From NCBI GenBank assembly GCA_946478765.1, contig CAMLDH010000235.1, positions 1 to 6,248 on the forward strand: 6,248 nucleotides of DNA. The letters are read 5' to 3'. The position numbers and the translations under genes are program-made. Of the stretch, positions 6,145 through 6,248 are shown piece by piece. A model generated the notes under the pieces. The model was not told where the DNA came from. It did not search any database and saw only the letters and a list, made by a program, of their open reading frames with translations. Source of the DNA: an uncultured Oxalobacteraceae bacterium (GTDB lineage Bacteria > Pseudomonadota > Gammaproteobacteria > Burkholderiales > Burkholderiaceae). The stretch's first letter is position 1; each line of letters starts with the position of its first letter.

Positions 6145-6161
6145 TTTTGGCAGTTTTTTTT

Positions 6162-6167
6162 GGTGCA
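6162..6167. promoter_or_regulatory. NtrC-like half-site, promoter distal
   Basis: GGTGCA on the plus strand matches one arm of the NtrC consensus; the facing arm (6151-6156) is weak. As a 17-bp site it would centre on 6159, about 23 bp beyond the full dyad. An 8-base T run (6154-6161) lies between the arms and could bend the DNA. It also forms part of a small palindrome, GTGCATTGCAC (6163-6173). Confidence 0.35.
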
Positions 6168-6248
6168 TTGCACAGCATCGATTCCTTATCGCGCTAAGCA
6201 GGTGTTCAGAGTTCTTTTGACATGTTCGAAGGCGGGATGGAACCCGAG
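6168..6248. other. Window edge upstream of the nirB control region, no gene called
   Basis: A minus-strand frame is open from the window edge to a TAA at 6186-6188 (20 codons, ending NTCLAR). It could be the end of an upstream gene, but it is too short to recognise. On the plus strand an ATG at 6222 is open to the edge (nine codons) without a convincing Shine-Dalgarno and could start a divergent gene. The sequence does not decide between these options. Confidence 0.3.

Noticed and set aside
6121..6161. Intrinsic terminator reading: CGCACC/GGTGCG hairpin with T runs on either strand
   Set aside because: On the plus strand the T run is interrupted and no plus-strand gene ends here. On the minus strand the nearby T run follows a short imperfect GCG-AAAA-CGC hairpin and would only matter if an upstream minus-strand gene ends near 6186, which cannot be shown. 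The NtrC reading fits the sigma-54 element better, but this alternative is not excluded.
5935..6248. FNR site (TTGAT-N4-ATCAA) or strong sigma-70 promoter upstream of nirB
   Set aside because: No FNR dyad was found and no TTGACA/TATAAT pair with suitable spacing stands out; AT-rich TTTAAT strings near 6048 lack a matching -35.

Overview
The window holds most of a nitrate/nitrite assimilation operon, transcribed entirely on the minus strand (right to left). In transcription order it contains a nitrogen-type (sigma-54) promoter region with an NtrC-like binding site (about 6073-6167), a ~130-nt leader, nirB (3496-5934), a 40-codon small membrane-protein gene that is easy to miss (3314-3436), nirD (2950-3303), and a large molybdenum nitrate reductase of the assimilatory NasA type (56-2932). 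No rRNA, tRNA, CRISPR array, insertion sequence or phage gene is visible.

The DNA is GC-rich with strong GC bias at third codon positions. The nirB-nirD-nasA order, the protein sequences and the sigma-54/NtrC-like control region suggest a betaproteobacterium, perhaps of the Oxalobacteraceae/Burkholderiales type. This placement is inference from family resemblance; no search was run.

Pathway logic: NasA reduces nitrate to nitrite in the cytoplasm (no Tat or Sec signal is seen). NirB (FAD, Fe-S, siroheme) with its Rieske-like partner NirD reduces nitrite to ammonium using NADH. The nitrate reductase has no accompanying flavoprotein reductase gene in the window. Instead it carries its own C-terminal [2Fe-2S] BFD-type domain, preceded by a segment resembling the middle of NirB. 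The electron donor to NasA is therefore open.

The most unusual points are: (1) a 40-residue single-span membrane peptide encoded between nirB and nirD, with a good Shine-Dalgarno sequence and a stop codon overlapping the nirD ribosome binding site; (2) a promoter with a near-consensus -24/-12 element and a 17-bp NtrC-like dyad flanked by half-sites at about 22-bp steps; (3) a NirB-like module grafted onto the C-terminus of NasA; (4) stem-loops starting 5-6 nt after both the nirB and nirD stop codons, the second of which contains the only possible ATG start of nasA, so the annotated start is doubtful. The core enzymes are well-known families; the small ORF is the best candidate for something undescribed.
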